Source: Rhabditophanes sp. KR3021
Lineage: Eukaryota; Nematoda; Chromadorea; Rhabditida; Alloionematidae
Length of the DNA: 64,000 bases
Assembly (NCBI GenBank): GCA_963281155.1
Contig: CAUJLY010000002.1
Location: 1,736,001-1,800,000 of the forward strand
Reading direction: 5' to 3'
In this document: positions 34,337 through 46,268 of the stretch, piece by piece
Numbering within the stretch: the first letter of the stretch is position 1
Layout: each line of letters begins with the position of its first letter
Notes under the pieces: model-generated
What the model saw: the letters and a program-made list of their open reading frames with translations, nothing else
What the model was told of the DNA's origin: nothing
Database searches by the model: none
Program-made: the position numbers and the translations under genes

Positions 34337-35095
34337 GAAATGTGGGATATTGCGACTTGATATTATTAAGCTGACTAAAACAGCGCGATTACAAGGGAAA
34401 CCTTATTTACAACGACACACCAATTGTCAAAGAGCAAAATGGTTGTCTCAAAACATTTTTAGTCATCGTAAAAAAGTATTTTTAACTGAACATCAAAGAG
34501 ACCCAAGTATATATTCTTTTAGATTTAACAAAACCAGACGGAGTTGTCAATAATATTAAGAACACTTAATTTTAGTTTGGCTATAACTTCATTGAATGAA
34601 CCATGACAGATATTTAATTAGCCATATTATTTCGTTTAACAGAAAAAACTGCAATGTTAATCAAATGTGGATTGAGGAACGACATAAAATTGGAAACGCC
34701 ATCTACTAAAACAATGAAATGGTGCAAATCATGATATATTCATTGAATATTTACATAAATCACTTGATCAGTAGAAAGATTCGAATAAACCATCTTGATA
34801 TGCTAGCTGATCTTACTCTAAATCATTAACCCTTACATAACAATATTTTTTTAATTATAAATCAAAAACGATTTAAACTCTATTATTTTTAAATTATAAT
34901 TATTTTCATTTTGTTTCTAATATGTCTTTTTAATTGAAATGAATTATGTGTAAAATCGTCAACAATAATAGTAAAAATTTATTCTCAATACAATTAAAGT
35001 TCAAATAACCTACTAATTAATTGCTTGACTATTTATATAAATGATGAGTTAGTGAGTAAATTAATTACTAAATAATGTTCATTGGTTAATTAAAA
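34337..35095. other. Intergenic, no supported gene
   Basis: AT-rich spacer of about 760 bases between the BTB-kelch gene start and the T-box gene end. Frames at 34335-34553 have no supporting features. Confidence 0.5.
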
Positions 35096-36698
35096 TTAGG
35101 CGTTGTCAGTAGGATTATGTATTGGTGGATTAAAGTTAGTCATAGTCAGTGGATTCATTGTCATTGGAGTAATCATTGGATTCATTTGTTGCATCGAATT
35201 CATATGTTGCATCGAATTCATCTGCTGCATCGAATTCATCTGCTGCATCGAATTCATCTGTTGCATCGAATTCATCTGTTGTACTGGATTCATTGCGTTA
35301 AACATAAAAGAAGGATGACTGGAATATTGAGGCCATAATTGAGCATAATTCAACATTGGATTAGAAATTCCTCCATATCCTTGGAAATACGGAAAAGGGA
35401 TTTGTTGTTGAATTGGACTAACGGACGAGCTGGAAGATGAATTGGAGTTTTCCTTCTTAATTTTCGAGTGTTTCTTCTCAGTTCCATTTCCTTCGCGGAA
35501 TCCTTTAGCATAAGGATTATATTCTACCTTCAGTTTCTTTACGCTTTCATTTTGATATGCGGTAACGCTGATGAATTGCAAAAATTCAGGTTCAAATACT
35601 TTTACGATTTCGAAATTTGATTGACCTTTTAAATGTACAATGGTTAGTCTAGGCTGATACTTATGCATTGACTTGAGTAAAATCTAAATAAAAACAATTA
35701 ATAACAATCTTTTAAATAGGAAGTTGTTTAGTGTGAGTAAGTTGTTATATAAACATGTCAGCAATATACCCTTTATGAACAACTTAATTTAATAAGCTCA
35801 TATAAAGCCAAGGCCAATTAACCTTTCAAATGTTTATGTCATTGTCTCAATTGTATATCATCAGATTGATATCTTAATTAGGACACTAAATTCAAAACTT
35901 ACATGCTTGCTATTTCCTGCTGGATCGTTTGTTAGTTTAATGTGGTCAAAGTTGATGGTTCCTCTCATAAAGTCTTTTCCTTGCTGTGATCCGTGATTTA
36001 AAGCTTGAATTTTCTTTGGAATATCTCGAGGTTCTCCGCGGCCTGAATATACCCACTTAGGGTTTTGGAATTTATATTTATCGTCATCGACCCTATCAAT
36101 TTCAATGTAAATATGATAGAAAGACTCTGGCTCCAGGCCAGTAATCTTATATTCAAGTTTGGGGAACATTCTTCTAAATTAAAATATTAAAATCAAAACA
36201 CTAATGTTAAAATTACCTTCCACTTTTTGTGACGATCATCTCACAAGTATGAGCATGAAATTGCTTCCACAATTTCTGACTAGTCACACTAACCTCAATT
36301 TTTGATTCTCCAACACTATTATAATTAACTTGATTATAAAAAGAATTAAATTGTTGAGAATAACCAAAACTGTGCTTTGCATCTACTGCAACATTGGGAG
36401 ATAATTCCAGCTTTGAAGTAGAGATATCTATAGAATTTTGCGGAGAAGGTATAGTAGAATTGGTGCCTGAATGAGTACCTCCAGACAATTCAGTTAATTG
36501 TGAATATTGACTAATATTCAATGCAGAGTCATTGGAAATATTTTTAATTCCATTTGATTCAATCATTGAATTTTGATCAACTAGATTATCAACCGAAAAA
36601 AGTTGTGAAGATGAATAGAAGTTTGGATTATATCCAGAATAAGCTTGATTCATACTTGAATTTATAAGGGAATTATTTTCACAAGATCCTGGAAACAT
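35096..36698 (-). CDS. T-box transcription factor
   Basis: Three exons (36698-36217, 36173-35903, 35683-35096) join in phase and encode 446 residues. The T-box spans roughly residues 135-320. It includes [20 protein letters not shown] joined to [13 protein letters not shown], then [60 protein letters not shown], and YAKGFRE. These residues contact DNA in known T-box proteins. The FPET-FIAVTAYQN motif carries a small insertion ([16 protein letters not shown]), a divergent feature typical of fast-evolving invertebrate T-box genes. The N-terminal 130 residues are Ser/Asn-rich. The tail has six near-perfect MNSMQQ repeats encoded by an 18-bp tandem array. It is likely a developmental regulator in the nucleus; the subfamily cannot be assigned. 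Confidence 0.93.
35174..35296 (-). repeat. 18-bp coding tandem repeat in the T-box gene
   Basis: About six copies of an 18-bp unit (plus-strand CTGTTGCATCGAATTCAT type) lie in frame and encode MNSMQQ or MNSMQH hexapeptides. Copies differ at one or two bases, so expansion is recent and unit number may vary between individuals. Confidence 0.9.
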
Positions 36699-38281
36699 GT
36701 TACGATAACGTGAAAAGTATTTATGAATAAATTTGTGAACTAATTAGAAAGGTAAAAATGAACGCCTATTAAGCTTTTTAAGACCGTACCACGATAAACA
36801 TCTGCCAATAAATATGAGGTGGAGTTTTGTTTAAAGATGTTTTTACAAGTTGACTCAAAATTGGACGTGTAGTGTTATACAATCCAAATTGCCTGAACCC
36901 AAGTTAATAAATGCCTTGATGTGAGTTCACAGTTCACGATATATTTACCATCATTACATGGCATAATTTGAGCTTATAAAGATAATAAAGTTGGTTAAGT
37001 ATTAATGCATATGTTCCAAGTAATTTTTAAGTGATCCAAGATATATCCCTGGAAATGGTTTATCTTTAACATTACTTATCAAATTCTTTCCTTATTAAAT
37101 CTTGAAACTAGCTTATGTCATGTTAATGTATAACTTGAGAATAATGGTAAATGTTGTATGAACTAATGAAACTTTGCTACAAACCATCATTTAAGTGTTA
37201 AAATAAGGAACAAGATGTAAACAATAATTTATATGCTAATAACAATACACATAAAGGTATAATATAGGATGTGTTAATGCGAGTGTAGGAAGTGTTAAAG
37301 ATTCCACAAGAATATTTTTACCTGAATAATGGATACGTACGATAAATAAATAAAATGAAGCAATAATAAAGATGTTTACTTTGCAATTACATATGAACCA
37401 TTAATTAGATGGATGAAGTAAAAAATAGATTAGTCGAAACAGTACATAATATGCATATAAATCTGCTAAGTCGGCAATTGACATTTGAAAACGTATGAAG
37501 TCTGGCAAAATTATTCTTGATTTCGTAACTCCAAATTCATCTGGTTGACGGCATGTCTTTCATTCACCTTACCCGATTAAGTATACATCAAAAAGTAGCC
37601 AACTAAAGTTGTAATGGTCATAAAGTTTAAGAGATGGTAATTCTTTCATTACAAGTCAATTTGGCTCATTTGTTAAGGTGTTAATTGTTTGGTTAAATTA
37701 TGATAACATCGTTCTACGCAACAAAGGAATATTACCGATTTAAGCAAATCTGATAAGCGTAACAAATACGCTTAGTTATTGACAAGGGCATATTTAATGT
37801 AGTACCAACTTATTATTGTACTTTTCATTATTACGTAAAGGGATACATTTTGCGTACTTTTATTTTTGTAGCGGTATCTTTTAATCTCCAGCTATCTATC
37901 ATTTAGGCATATTTGCTACCAACATCTGTCAAAGTATCCTGAATGCAAGTAACTTTTGTATAAAAGCATCTATCGAAATATTTAGCAGCTGAGCAGAATT
38001 GCAATAAGCGTGTTTTAGATAATTGGATAGATCTAATCAGTTAGATTAGCTTTTCGTAAAAAATTAGCGTTTGCCCGGCATTTAATTCGTCATTTCTTTA
38101 AGTATGTGATGATGTTTTGGTGTTAATATGGTTTAAGCGTGTTCAATAATTTTATTAGCACTTAATTTAGAGTGTAGACAAAGATAAATAGACGTTTGGT
38201 TTATAAAACTTTATTTTACGATGAAATACAAAAGGAATTTAATGCATTAAAATATGTTACCTATGATATCTACAGTTTACT
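36699..38281. other. Intergenic, upstream of the T-box gene
   Basis: About 1.6 kb without any recognised gene, repeat or RNA. It is one of the longest gaps in the window and lies upstream of a developmental regulator, so it may hold its enhancers; no specific site can be named. Confidence 0.4.
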
Positions 38282-40703
38282 TTACTTGCTATAAAATTTC
38301 TTCCCAGATTTGGCATAATCTTGAAGAAGGTCACATGGTGTAAACTGTACTGCTTCATAAGCATTCGCGTAACGTTCCATATTTTTGACAAGTTTGCCGG
38401 CTCCATAAAGATCTACGAAACGGAATGGGCCACCCCAAAATGGTGGGAAGCCGATTCCGAACACGGAGGCAAGATCCCCGTCAGAAGGTTTTGCAATTAC
38501 ATTTTCTTGTAAGCACAAAGCAGCTTCATTTACAAATCTAGATACGATTCTTAATTGTCTATCTTCAGTTGAAGAAACGGCGGAAGGAGCTTCTTTTTTG
38601 TGTTCAGCCAAAATCTTGGAAACAGCTTCATTCACTTCTTTCTTGGTCTTGCCTTTAGCATCAGTAGTGTAGGTATAGACTCCACTATTTGTTTTCTTTC
38701 CTAAATGTCCAGCCTTGACAAGTTCCTCGAAGACTCCAATATCACCTCCTCGAACACGTGGCCCAAGAGATTTTCCTAGGTACTGAGCGACATGGAAACC
38801 AACATCAATTCCTACTTCATCAGCAAGTGTTGCCATTCCTACGGGGAAGCCATAATTCTTTGTAAGTTTGTCGAGTTCTTGTGGACCGACTCCTTCTTGA
38901 AGTAATCTGAAAACTTCGGCCATAGCTGGGCCTAAACATCTTACTACGAAGAATCCTAAAAAGCAAAAAAGATTAAAATGAAGGATGAAAATAAGGAAAC
39001 TAGCACAAAAATTAAGCCAAAATTACCTGGGCAATCCTTTACAACGATGATTAACTTCTTTTGTTGAAGACCAAGTTTTACAGCGGTAGCAATCGTCTCT
39101 TGTGAAGTTCCTTCGTGGGTAATAATTTCGAGGAGTTGGTTCTTTACAGTTGGTGAATAGTAATGAATTCCAATCACATTTTCTGGTCTCTTGGAAGCTT
39201 TAGCAATTTCAGTAATTGGTAAGGCAGACGTATTTGTCCCAATGACACAGTTTGGACCCACGACGGCTTCAATTTGTTGAATAATCTTATGCTTAAGAGA
39301 TAAATCTTCAAAAACAGCTTCGATAACAATATCACTTTTGGAAATGTCGGCGTAATTAGTGGTAGTTCTCAAATTTGATGCAAATACATCCTTCTCGGCC
39401 TTTGAGTATCTCTTTCTTTTTACCCCACCTTCAAGTTCAGAAATGATCTGCTTAGTTCCTCTATCCAAGGCAGGTTGAGACATATCTAGCAGATTGGTTT
39501 TAACTCCTTTGTCAATAGTGATGTTAGCAATACCAGCTCCCATCAAGCCTGCTCCGATTACAGAAACCTCTTTGTATGGTTTACCTTCACCGTAAGTATT
39601 TTTCTTAGCAGCAGTACTGGCATGGAAAAGACCGATTAAAGCTTTGGAAGCATTTGACTCTGCTAATTTCCCAAACGCCTTTGCTTCAGCATCATACCCA
39701 GCTTCTTTTCCTTCTACGAGGCCAGTTCTAATTGTCTCGAGAATTGCCAATGGTGCAGGGTAATTTCCGTTGGTTTGTTTCATGACTTTTTCCTTAGCCA
39801 TTCTCATGACAACAGAATCAATCAAAGGTCTTCTACTAAGAAAGTAGTTCTGGACTCTATCGGCAAAAGGAAGAACTCTTTCAATCTTGAGAGATCCATT
39901 GCTAATGTTCTTTGCGGTTTTAATTGCAACCTCCTCCAAATATTTATGTGTGTTATTCTCAGCCGTATCTATTCCGACTCCCAATGGTTGAACAATCATG
40001 TCAACGAGTCCGATTTTCTTAGCTTTCATAGGTTTAATGTTCTTTCCAGTTAAAGCCATATCTAGAGCGTTTGTGAGAGAGACTAATTTTGGTAGTCTTT
40101 GAGTCCCGCCGGCTCCAGGTAATAAACCAAGCATGACTTCAGGAAGAGCCATATTAGTTTTGGTGTCATTTACAGCAATACGATAATGACAGGCCAGTGC
40201 TAATTCTAAGCCTCCTCCCATGCATGGCCCCATAATTGCGGCGACGATCTGTAAAAAGAATAACTAAAAGTTGAGTAATTAATTTACTTACTGGTTTTTT
40301 GCTAGCTTCTAGACGAGCGAATTGTGCCTGGCCTTCTCTGGACAATTTCTCAACAGCAGCTCCATTCTCGGCATTTGAGAGCATTGAAATATCGGCCCCG
40401 GCAACAAAACTTCCTGGTTTTCCTGACATCAAGACAACGCTTTTAACGGCATCATTTCCGAGAATCTCATCAAAGCATTTGGCTAACCCTTTACTAATAG
40501 ACTCATTCAATACGTTTTGATTTGTCTGAGGCAGATCCATCTTGACTACAGCGACTTCATCTTTAATTGTGTAGGTGACAGATTGGGTCGAAGTTGATAG
40601 ACTTCTAAAAGACAAGGCGACTGAAAAAAGTTATGTTAACGAGGATATATCACCAAATTGACTTACGTTGCCCCTTGGGAATAGATGCTAAACGAGTAAG
40701 CAT
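38282..40703 (-). CDS. HADHA: Mitochondrial trifunctional enzyme alpha subunit (HADHA)
   Basis: Four exons (40703-40667, 40620-40292, 40248-39027, 38955-38282) join in phase and encode 753 residues, close to human HADHA. The first residues (MLTRLASIPKG ... FRSLSTST) look like a mitochondrial targeting sequence. The enoyl-CoA hydratase domain has the oxyanion and catalytic segments FVAGADISML, GPCMGGGLELALACHYR and PEVMLGLLPGAGGTQRLP. The 3-hydroxyacyl-CoA dehydrogenase part has the NAD-binding GAGLMGAGIA and the IGIHYYSP motif with its catalytic His. The C-terminal dehydrogenase domain appears twice (VGMATLADEVGIDV and FGIGFPPFWGGP). It carries out the second and third steps of long-chain beta-oxidation. 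It is divergently arranged with the ribosome-biogenesis gene at 41134. Confidence 0.96.
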
Positions 40704-41133
40704 GTTCTAAAATAATAAGTTTGATCAATAACAATATTTGAATTAGTTTTATTAGTAAATGAACCACGTAGCAACTACAAATGAACAAAGTTCGCCATCA
40801 AAAAGTGTGTTAATGATAAAGATAATAATAGAGTAGTATGCCCTTTATAGTCTGTAGTCATACAATTGTGATCACCATGATCGTTCAATTATCTGAGTGT
40901 CTGACTTTCAGTAAGATTATTTATCGGGAAAACAAACAAATTTTTTAGCATCATTTGAGTGTGTAAAAAACGAAGTAATGTCATTACATAGATTTAGTGG
41001 TATAATTTCGCAGCGAATGTCTGTCTTCCTTACCGAGTACGTTTCCCCAATCGGGTTCAATTTGATTTGAAATATTGAAGAATATACTGCGTTTAGTGTA
41101 TATTTTTGATATATCCCTCATTATATATTCAAA
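40704..41133. promoter_or_regulatory. Shared divergent promoter region (HADHA / RSL24D1)
   Basis: About 430 bases separate two start codons pointing in opposite directions, so this must contain both promoters and 5'UTRs. No specific motif could be assigned with confidence. A TATA-like TATATTTTTGATATAT lies at 41099-41114 just before the RSL24D1 ATG. Confidence 0.5.
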
Positions 41134-41679
41134 ATGAGGATTGAAAAATGCTCTTTCTGCTCATCAAACGTCTATCCGGGCCATGGAATTCAATTTGTTA
41201 GAAATGATAGTACCGTGAGTCATTTCGATCGAATATTAGTATTAATTTGCATTTAAATTTAGGTCTTCAAATTCTGCCGTTCTAAATGCAACAAGTTGTT
41301 TAAAAAGAAGAAGAACCCAAGAAAGTTAGCATGGACCAAAACTTCCCGTCGCCTTCGAGGAAAAGAATTAACTTCCGATCTGACTTTGGCAGCTGAAGCA
41401 AGGCGGAACGAGCCCCTTAAGTACGAGAGGGCAGTTTGGAAAGAGACGGTACAGCAGATGAAGGAAATCAGTGAAATCAAACACAAAAGATACACCCAAT
41501 TAATTACAAATGCCTTGAAGCCAGGAAAGGTTGTCAAGACCAAGGGACTTATCAATAAAGCCAGAACTAAGATGCATCTTGTTCATGCACCTGTCGCCGA
41601 GGGAGAATATGAAACACAAAGTCAAAAGCTCAAGAAAAAGAATGCTACTGTTGGTATGGAAAGAATGGAAACCAACTAA
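41134..41679 (+). CDS. RSL24D1: Ribosome biogenesis protein RLP24 / RSL24D1
   Basis: Exons 41134-41214 and 41263-41679 join in phase 0 to give 165 residues, matching RSL24D1 (163 in human). The N-terminus is the eL24-type zinc ribbon: [19 protein letters not shown] and [20 protein letters not shown] supply the four cysteines. The RLP24-specific [17 protein letters not shown] segment follows, then a basic C-terminal tail. RLP24 occupies the eL24 site on the pre-60S particle and is exchanged for eL24 in the cytoplasm after Drg1/AFG2 action. The RLP24-like tail, rather than that of eL24 itself, decides the assignment. Confidence 0.95.
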
Positions 41680-42608
41680 TGGGGCCGTTAATTCTTTATG
41701 TACTTTTATTTTCGTTGTTACAATATGTTTTAATATTTTTTTATTGTTGTCCTTTTTAATATCTTTGATTCCACATATAAATTGTTGTTGAAAATAAAAT
41801 GAATTGTAAAATATGTTTTGTTCTATCTTATTAATAACAAAATAATCAAATTTTGTGGCGACTTCTTAATGAACACGAATTACAGAATAAAATAATAATT
41901 TGCTCATAACATGCTCTTAAAATTAAAAGTATAGGCTTTTTTCAAGTAAAGTGACTTTCACTTAAGTTATTTGATGGCAAATGATTTGGAAAAGCATTTG
42001 TTAAAATACATTTCTTTAGCGCATAATATTTTCTCAAATTAAACAGATCAACATTGTTTATTACTTTTCAGAGATACAACTGAAATGTTGCATTTTCTGC
42101 AAAAATGCCAAACGTATTTGAAAAGTAAAACTGTTAAAAATCAAATGCCCATAAATTATAAAGCTTTTATTTTGCACACTGATGATAACTGTGTAATATT
42201 ATTTGGTATTTAATGAATCCAATTGGAAACTATTATGAAATTCGGTCTGCTCTACATTTAGGGATAAAGGTACTATTACTACATGCATATCGACCTTTTT
42301 CCGGGCGTATTTATTGCAAATATGCATTTTATTTCGTATTTATGAACTATAAATTCGATCCTATATTATCATTTCAATTTATTAACCTTAAAAGATCTTG
42401 TTGGTATAATGCCTTTATTTAATTGGAAAATTATTTTTAACCTTGCCGTCACTTTATTTATCGTTCATCGTTATTTATTCCGTTTACCAATTTACAGGCT
42501 TTAATAATTACCATTTCTTTATACAGTACAATAACGATTTGTTTATAGAGTCGCTATAGGTGAAAAAACCCACTGCTATCGGAAACTGCTCTTCCACAGC
42601 CCACCATC
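41680..42608. other. Intergenic, no supported gene
   Basis: About 930 bases of AT-rich spacer. An AATAAA near 41796 probably ends the RSL24D1 transcript. The 69-codon frame at 42213-42422 has no supporting features. The segment just before 42609 (GAAACTGCTCTTCCACAGCC) is less AT-rich and probably 5'UTR. Confidence 0.4.
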
Positions 42609-43670
42609 ATGAAGGCTTGTGCTAAAGATGTTGATATTATGTCTTATATGGCTAAGAAAAGTGTTAGGAACTACACTGCTTTGACCAAATTTGTGTCAAA
42701 ACATGTCTCAACTCCAAAAACTCCTCGTATAATTCCACTCTCATCTATTAATTTGGAAGAAAAACATATCGGCATGGGAGCTTTTAATAAAGTGTACCGT
42801 GGAATCTACAGGACAGAGGTATCCAAAAGGAAGAAACTAATCGCCTACAAGACGACGAAGGATAAGGGTACTATGTCAAAGAAGTTTCATGCGTCATTGG
42901 AGGATGAAGCTAAATGTTTGTATTCATTGAATCATAAAAACATCGTCAAACTAATTGGAATTTCAATGGATGATAATGGATTGAAGCGTGGACTTGTTTT
43001 GGAATATTGCGAAGGGGGCACCTTAGACGAGTTTACACACGAAAAGCGAGGAATCGTTAATTATTATATTTTGGTCAATTTTTTAAAACAAATAGCAGGG
43101 GCAATGACCTACATCAATAGAACAATTACCCACGGAGATTTGAAATTAATGAATATTTTCATAAAGCAAAAAATGTGCGATCATGATCTACATAATCCTA
43201 TTAAATCATGCAAGAAATGTCTAGGTATTGACGCTATGAAGTTTACCCTCAAAATTGGGGATTTTGGTTGTTCCCGGTCAATTGAGTCCTCCACCTCTTT
43301 TGGTAATAACACTGGTCCTTATGCAGCTTATGAGACTTTGTCAGAAGGAATCACTACAACTGCTTCCGATGTCTACAGTTTCACGGTCATTATGTGGGAA
43401 ATGCTCACTTGTGAAAAACCTTTCAATGGCTTTGATATGCTTGGATTGCTGCGCAAGTGGATAGATTTGAAGCCACAAGACACTATTTTGGAATTCCCAG
43501 TCTGCCCAGTCCCACTGAAGAAACTTATCGTGCGTGGATTAAATCGCGATCCTACATTAAGACCAACCTTTTATGAAATCAAAAACGTGCTCAAAATATT
43601 CCAAAATGATTTAAGACTCGACAACAAGAAGCAACAGAAAAACTTCCATTACATCGTAAGGAGATATTAA
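42609..43670 (+). CDS. TKL-type protein kinase, non-RD, with Cys/His insertion
   Basis: A single-exon gene of 353 residues. Kinase landmarks are in order: glycine loop IGMGAFNKVYRG, ATP-binding Lys in IAYKTT, helix-C Glu in LEDEAKCLYSLNHKNIVKL, catalytic loop THGDLKLMNIF (HGD instead of HRD), and IGDFGCSRS. After these come an atypical activation end (GPYAAYETLSEG instead of APE), then SDVYSFTVIMWEMLT and LRPTF. The SDVYSFGV-type motif and overall pattern point to the tyrosine-kinase-like group (MLK/TAK/RIP-like). All metal- and ATP-binding residues are kept, so activity is possible, but the Arg of HRD is Gly, as in non-RD kinases. Between catalytic loop and DFG sits an unusual insert, CDHDLHNPIKSCKKC, with spaced Cys and His. 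No orthologue can be named. Confidence 0.85.
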   Translation: MKACAKDVDIMSYMAKKSVRNYTALTKFVSKHVSTPKTPRIIPLSSINLEEKHIGMGAFNKVYRGIYRTEVSKRKKLIAYKTTKDKGTMSKKFHASLEDEAKCLYSLNHKNIVKLIGISMDDNGLKRGLVLEYCEGGTLDEFTHEKRGIVNYYILVNFLKQIAGAMTYINRTITHGDLKLMNIFIKQKMCDHDLHNPIKSCKKCLGIDAMKFTLKIGDFGCSRSIESSTSFGNNTGPYAAYETLSEGITTTASDVYSFTVIMWEMLTCEKPFNGFDMLGLLRKWIDLKPQDTILEFPVCPVPLKKLIVRGLNRDPTLRPTFYEIKNVLKIFQNDLRLDNKKQQKNFHYIVRRY

Positions 43671-43908
43671 CGGGTCTATTAACGCAGTCACTTTGTGTTT
43701 CATAATCAAACAAAACTATACTTTCCAATAAACAGCTTTCTATATTTAACTTTATCTTTTTTTATTTATTTCTTCTAACTCATTCATCATTTTAAAAACA
43801 AAGTAATTAAGCTTTATCTCCTTCCTATTCTTTTAAGCAACATTATTACACATATATTAATAGGTAACTTAAATCATTCACCTTCATTTGCAATTATTTT
43901 AAATACCG

Positions 43909-45586
43909 ATGGCATTGATTAGGATCATTTGCCTTTCCTCTTTATTTTGGACTATCTTTGCTAGGTCTAGTCAAGATGATATGGCCAGAATGCAACTTAC
44001 AATTGATCAAATGAGTGCTAGAATTGACACATTGCAAAACGTATGTTTAAGTATAAATTCTTTAATGACTTTTGAAGCATGTCGTGAGTATTATGGGGAG
44101 TATGAGAGAATCATCAAAGCCAGCACTTCCAGGAATGCCGGGCATTAAAGGAGATCACGGAATGCCTGGCGTAATTGGAATCAAGGGAGACATGGGTTAC
44201 CCTGGTTTGAAAGGAGACAAGGGAATCGATGGCCTTCCAGGCTCAAAAGGCGAAACCGGATTTGGAGTTGCAGGTTTTCCAGGCTTGAAAGGAGATAAAG
44301 GCGACTATGGAATGCCTGGTTCACCCGGATCCCCCGGAGCTTCAATTCAAGGTCCTCCAGGGTTTCCTGGAAAACCTGGAATCATGGGAGAAAGAGGAGT
44401 TCCCGGAGTTCAGGGAATTCCCGGTCTTGTTGGTTCTCTAGGTCCAAATGGCTTACCAGGAAAGAAGGGAGAAACAGGTAATTATCGAGGCCGAAAAACA
44501 TAAATGGGTAATCAAAAACTTGACTTGAAATTATTAGTAATAATGTCTTTGAGTTCAAACATTTTTTCAATCAAAAAGTAGTCAATTAATTCGGCGTTTT
44601 CAGAAGACAGTTTGTAGACTTCCTCGATCGTGCTCTTCCCACGGTCGACGTTCTTAACTTGCTTACCAAAGTAGTCAGTTGAAATGCACCTAAGATTCTC
44701 TCCCAATTTTTTGGAAGATACCTTCATTTTGACAACAATACTCAATTGAATGGTGATAAAATCCTGCTAATTCTTCATCCTTGTTTTCTTCCCCAAACTT
44801 TCTCCAAACTTAGAAGAATATTTACTGTAAAAAAACATCTAAGAATCCAAAAATAGTAAAAAATCTCATGTTAGGATATAAAGATTCTAATTGTATACTT
44901 AGTTTAAGTTTGTGGTATTAATAATATTTCGTTTATTGATAGATTTAAAGCTATTTTTAATTTTTCCTAATCTTGAAAAAAATTATCCGGCCTTATCTTT
45001 TGAAGCCGGATTTACAGAGTTGCTGCTCCTTCGGCTCATCTGTGCTCCTTTCTTATCATTCTTTTAGCAAATAAAACCCAGTAGACTAGATCTCGTGTAA
45101 CTAAAATAGTATGCTTAATGTAGGTTAACAAACACATATTAGTCTTGTTAAAATAAGATGACAAAACGTATTTAAGGCATGTTAAACGGAAAGGTTGAAG
45201 TAACATTATCTTGACCAGAGTAGTTGATGCGAAGCTTCTTGGTGAGTTAAATTTTAAAACACTAAAAAATACACATAATAAAATTAGTAATAAATTGACA
45301 GAACAATTACTAATATTCTATGTAAATTACAGGTAATCAAGGCTATCCTGGTTCAAAGGGAGATAAGGGAATCGATGGTCTTCCAGGACTGCCATCATGG
45401 TTGATTTCAGACAAAGGTTATTGCATTCTATCGATTGGAAATTGTCCTCCCAGTTTTGCTCAAATCAAACATTACGATGCTTACATTGATCAGTACAAGT
45501 TTGGAGAATACGGTTTGACAAGAACTGACGCCCCTCAAGGACCAAATGATAGAATAACCATGAAAATTCACGCATGTTGTCATTAA
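43909..45586 (+). CDS. Secreted collagen-like protein with cysteine-containing C-terminal domain
   Basis: Exons 43909-44040, 44078-44477 and 45333-45586 join in phase and encode 261 residues. A signal peptide (MALIRIICLSSLFWTIFARS) is followed by a short helix, then about 48 Gly-X-Y triplets (PGMPGIKGDHGMPG onward) with few interruptions. The last exon adds five more triplets and ends in a ~65-residue non-collagen domain with Cys residues (YCILSIGNCPPSF ... KIHACCH). This is unlike nematode cuticle collagens, which have an N-terminal membrane helix and fixed cysteine clusters. It resembles short secreted collagens with a globular C-terminal trimerising domain. The second intron (855 bases) is long and holds an antisense F-box-like fragment. 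Confidence 0.85.
44512..44745 (-). pseudogene. F-box-family-like C-terminal fragment in the collagen intron
   Basis: A 77-codon minus-strand frame inside intron 2 of the collagen gene reads MKVSSKKLGENLRCIS, then VKNVDRGKSTIEEVYKLSSE, then LIEKMFELKDI. The same module recurs at 47041-47256 (EEVYKLSPDG) and 54967-55242 ([10 protein letters not shown]). There is no ATG-led complete gene around it, so it is treated as a relic of a dispersed family. Confidence 0.6.
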
Positions 45587-45965
45587 TTAAATTTTTTTAT
45601 TAAACAGTATGAATTTATGTACAATTAAAAGTATACATTTACAATGTTCATCCGAAAGACACCATATTCACCTACATAAAAAGTGCTTACAACAATAATT
45701 ATACACATTAAATGACTTGAAAGCCTTTTAATTAAAATAAAAACCCGAATTTAAAATATAGACAAAGTTGGAAGTTTGTTGCTCTTTCAAAAATCGCTTT
45801 GATTGAATAAAATTAATTGAACCTAATTAATTGAACATAATTAATTGAATTTTAATTGAATTTAGTCGAACATATTTGTAATTGATATTCGGAATCACTT
45901 TAGTTTACCCGCAATGAGATAAGAATGTAAGATATGTCTTCAAATAATTTCACCTAACACACATA
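45587..45965. other. Intergenic, with short AATTAATTGAA repeats
   Basis: No gene was found. At 45811-45861 a tandem of AATTAATTGAA/TAATTGAAT-type words repeats about five times, with period 11-15 bases. The rest is AT-rich spacer holding the 3' ends of convergent genes. Confidence 0.5.
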
Positions 45966-46268
45966 TTATACTCGAGTCTTTTTAGTTTTTGGAGGTGAAT
46001 TTTGTCCATCAATTTCATCTCCATGTCGACGTAATCCTTTCGTACACGTATCATTTTGCACCGTTGTATTAGCATTATTACCGCCAGCCATGTAAGCCGA
46101 TGACACTAGATGTCTAGAATATTCTCCATTTAACTCAGCAGGAGGCGATGATCCGTTACTTCCCGAGGAGGAAGGATGAGCAACAATTGAGTCAGAAACC
46201 TCAACTGCTTCATCGCTTTTCACCACATAATACTCATCCTTCAACCGCAACTTTGACAAAGCAGCCAT
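45966..46268 (-). CDS. Small protein, unrecognised, with C-terminal basic stretch
   Basis: A single frame of 100 residues starting at ATG 46268 (MAALSKLRLKDEYYVV). The middle is Ser/Gly/Asn/Pro-rich and likely disordered (SSSGSNGSSPPAE). The end (PPKTKKTRV) could act as a nuclear localisation signal. GC content is above that of the flanks and codon use looks genuine, which supports coding. No family resemblance was recognised. The 450 bases upstream contain no further exon that could be joined with confidence, so it could also be the final exon of a larger gene. Confidence 0.5.
   Translation of the reverse strand: MAALSKLRLKDEYYVVKSDEAVEVSDSIVAHPSSSGSNGSSPPAELNGEYSRHLVSSAYMAGGNNANTTVQNDTCTKGLRRHGDEIDGQNSPPKTKKTRV

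Noticed and set aside
42213..42422. 69-codon plus frame before the TKL kinase
   Set aside because: Hydrophobic/aromatic composition typical of translated AT-rich spacer.
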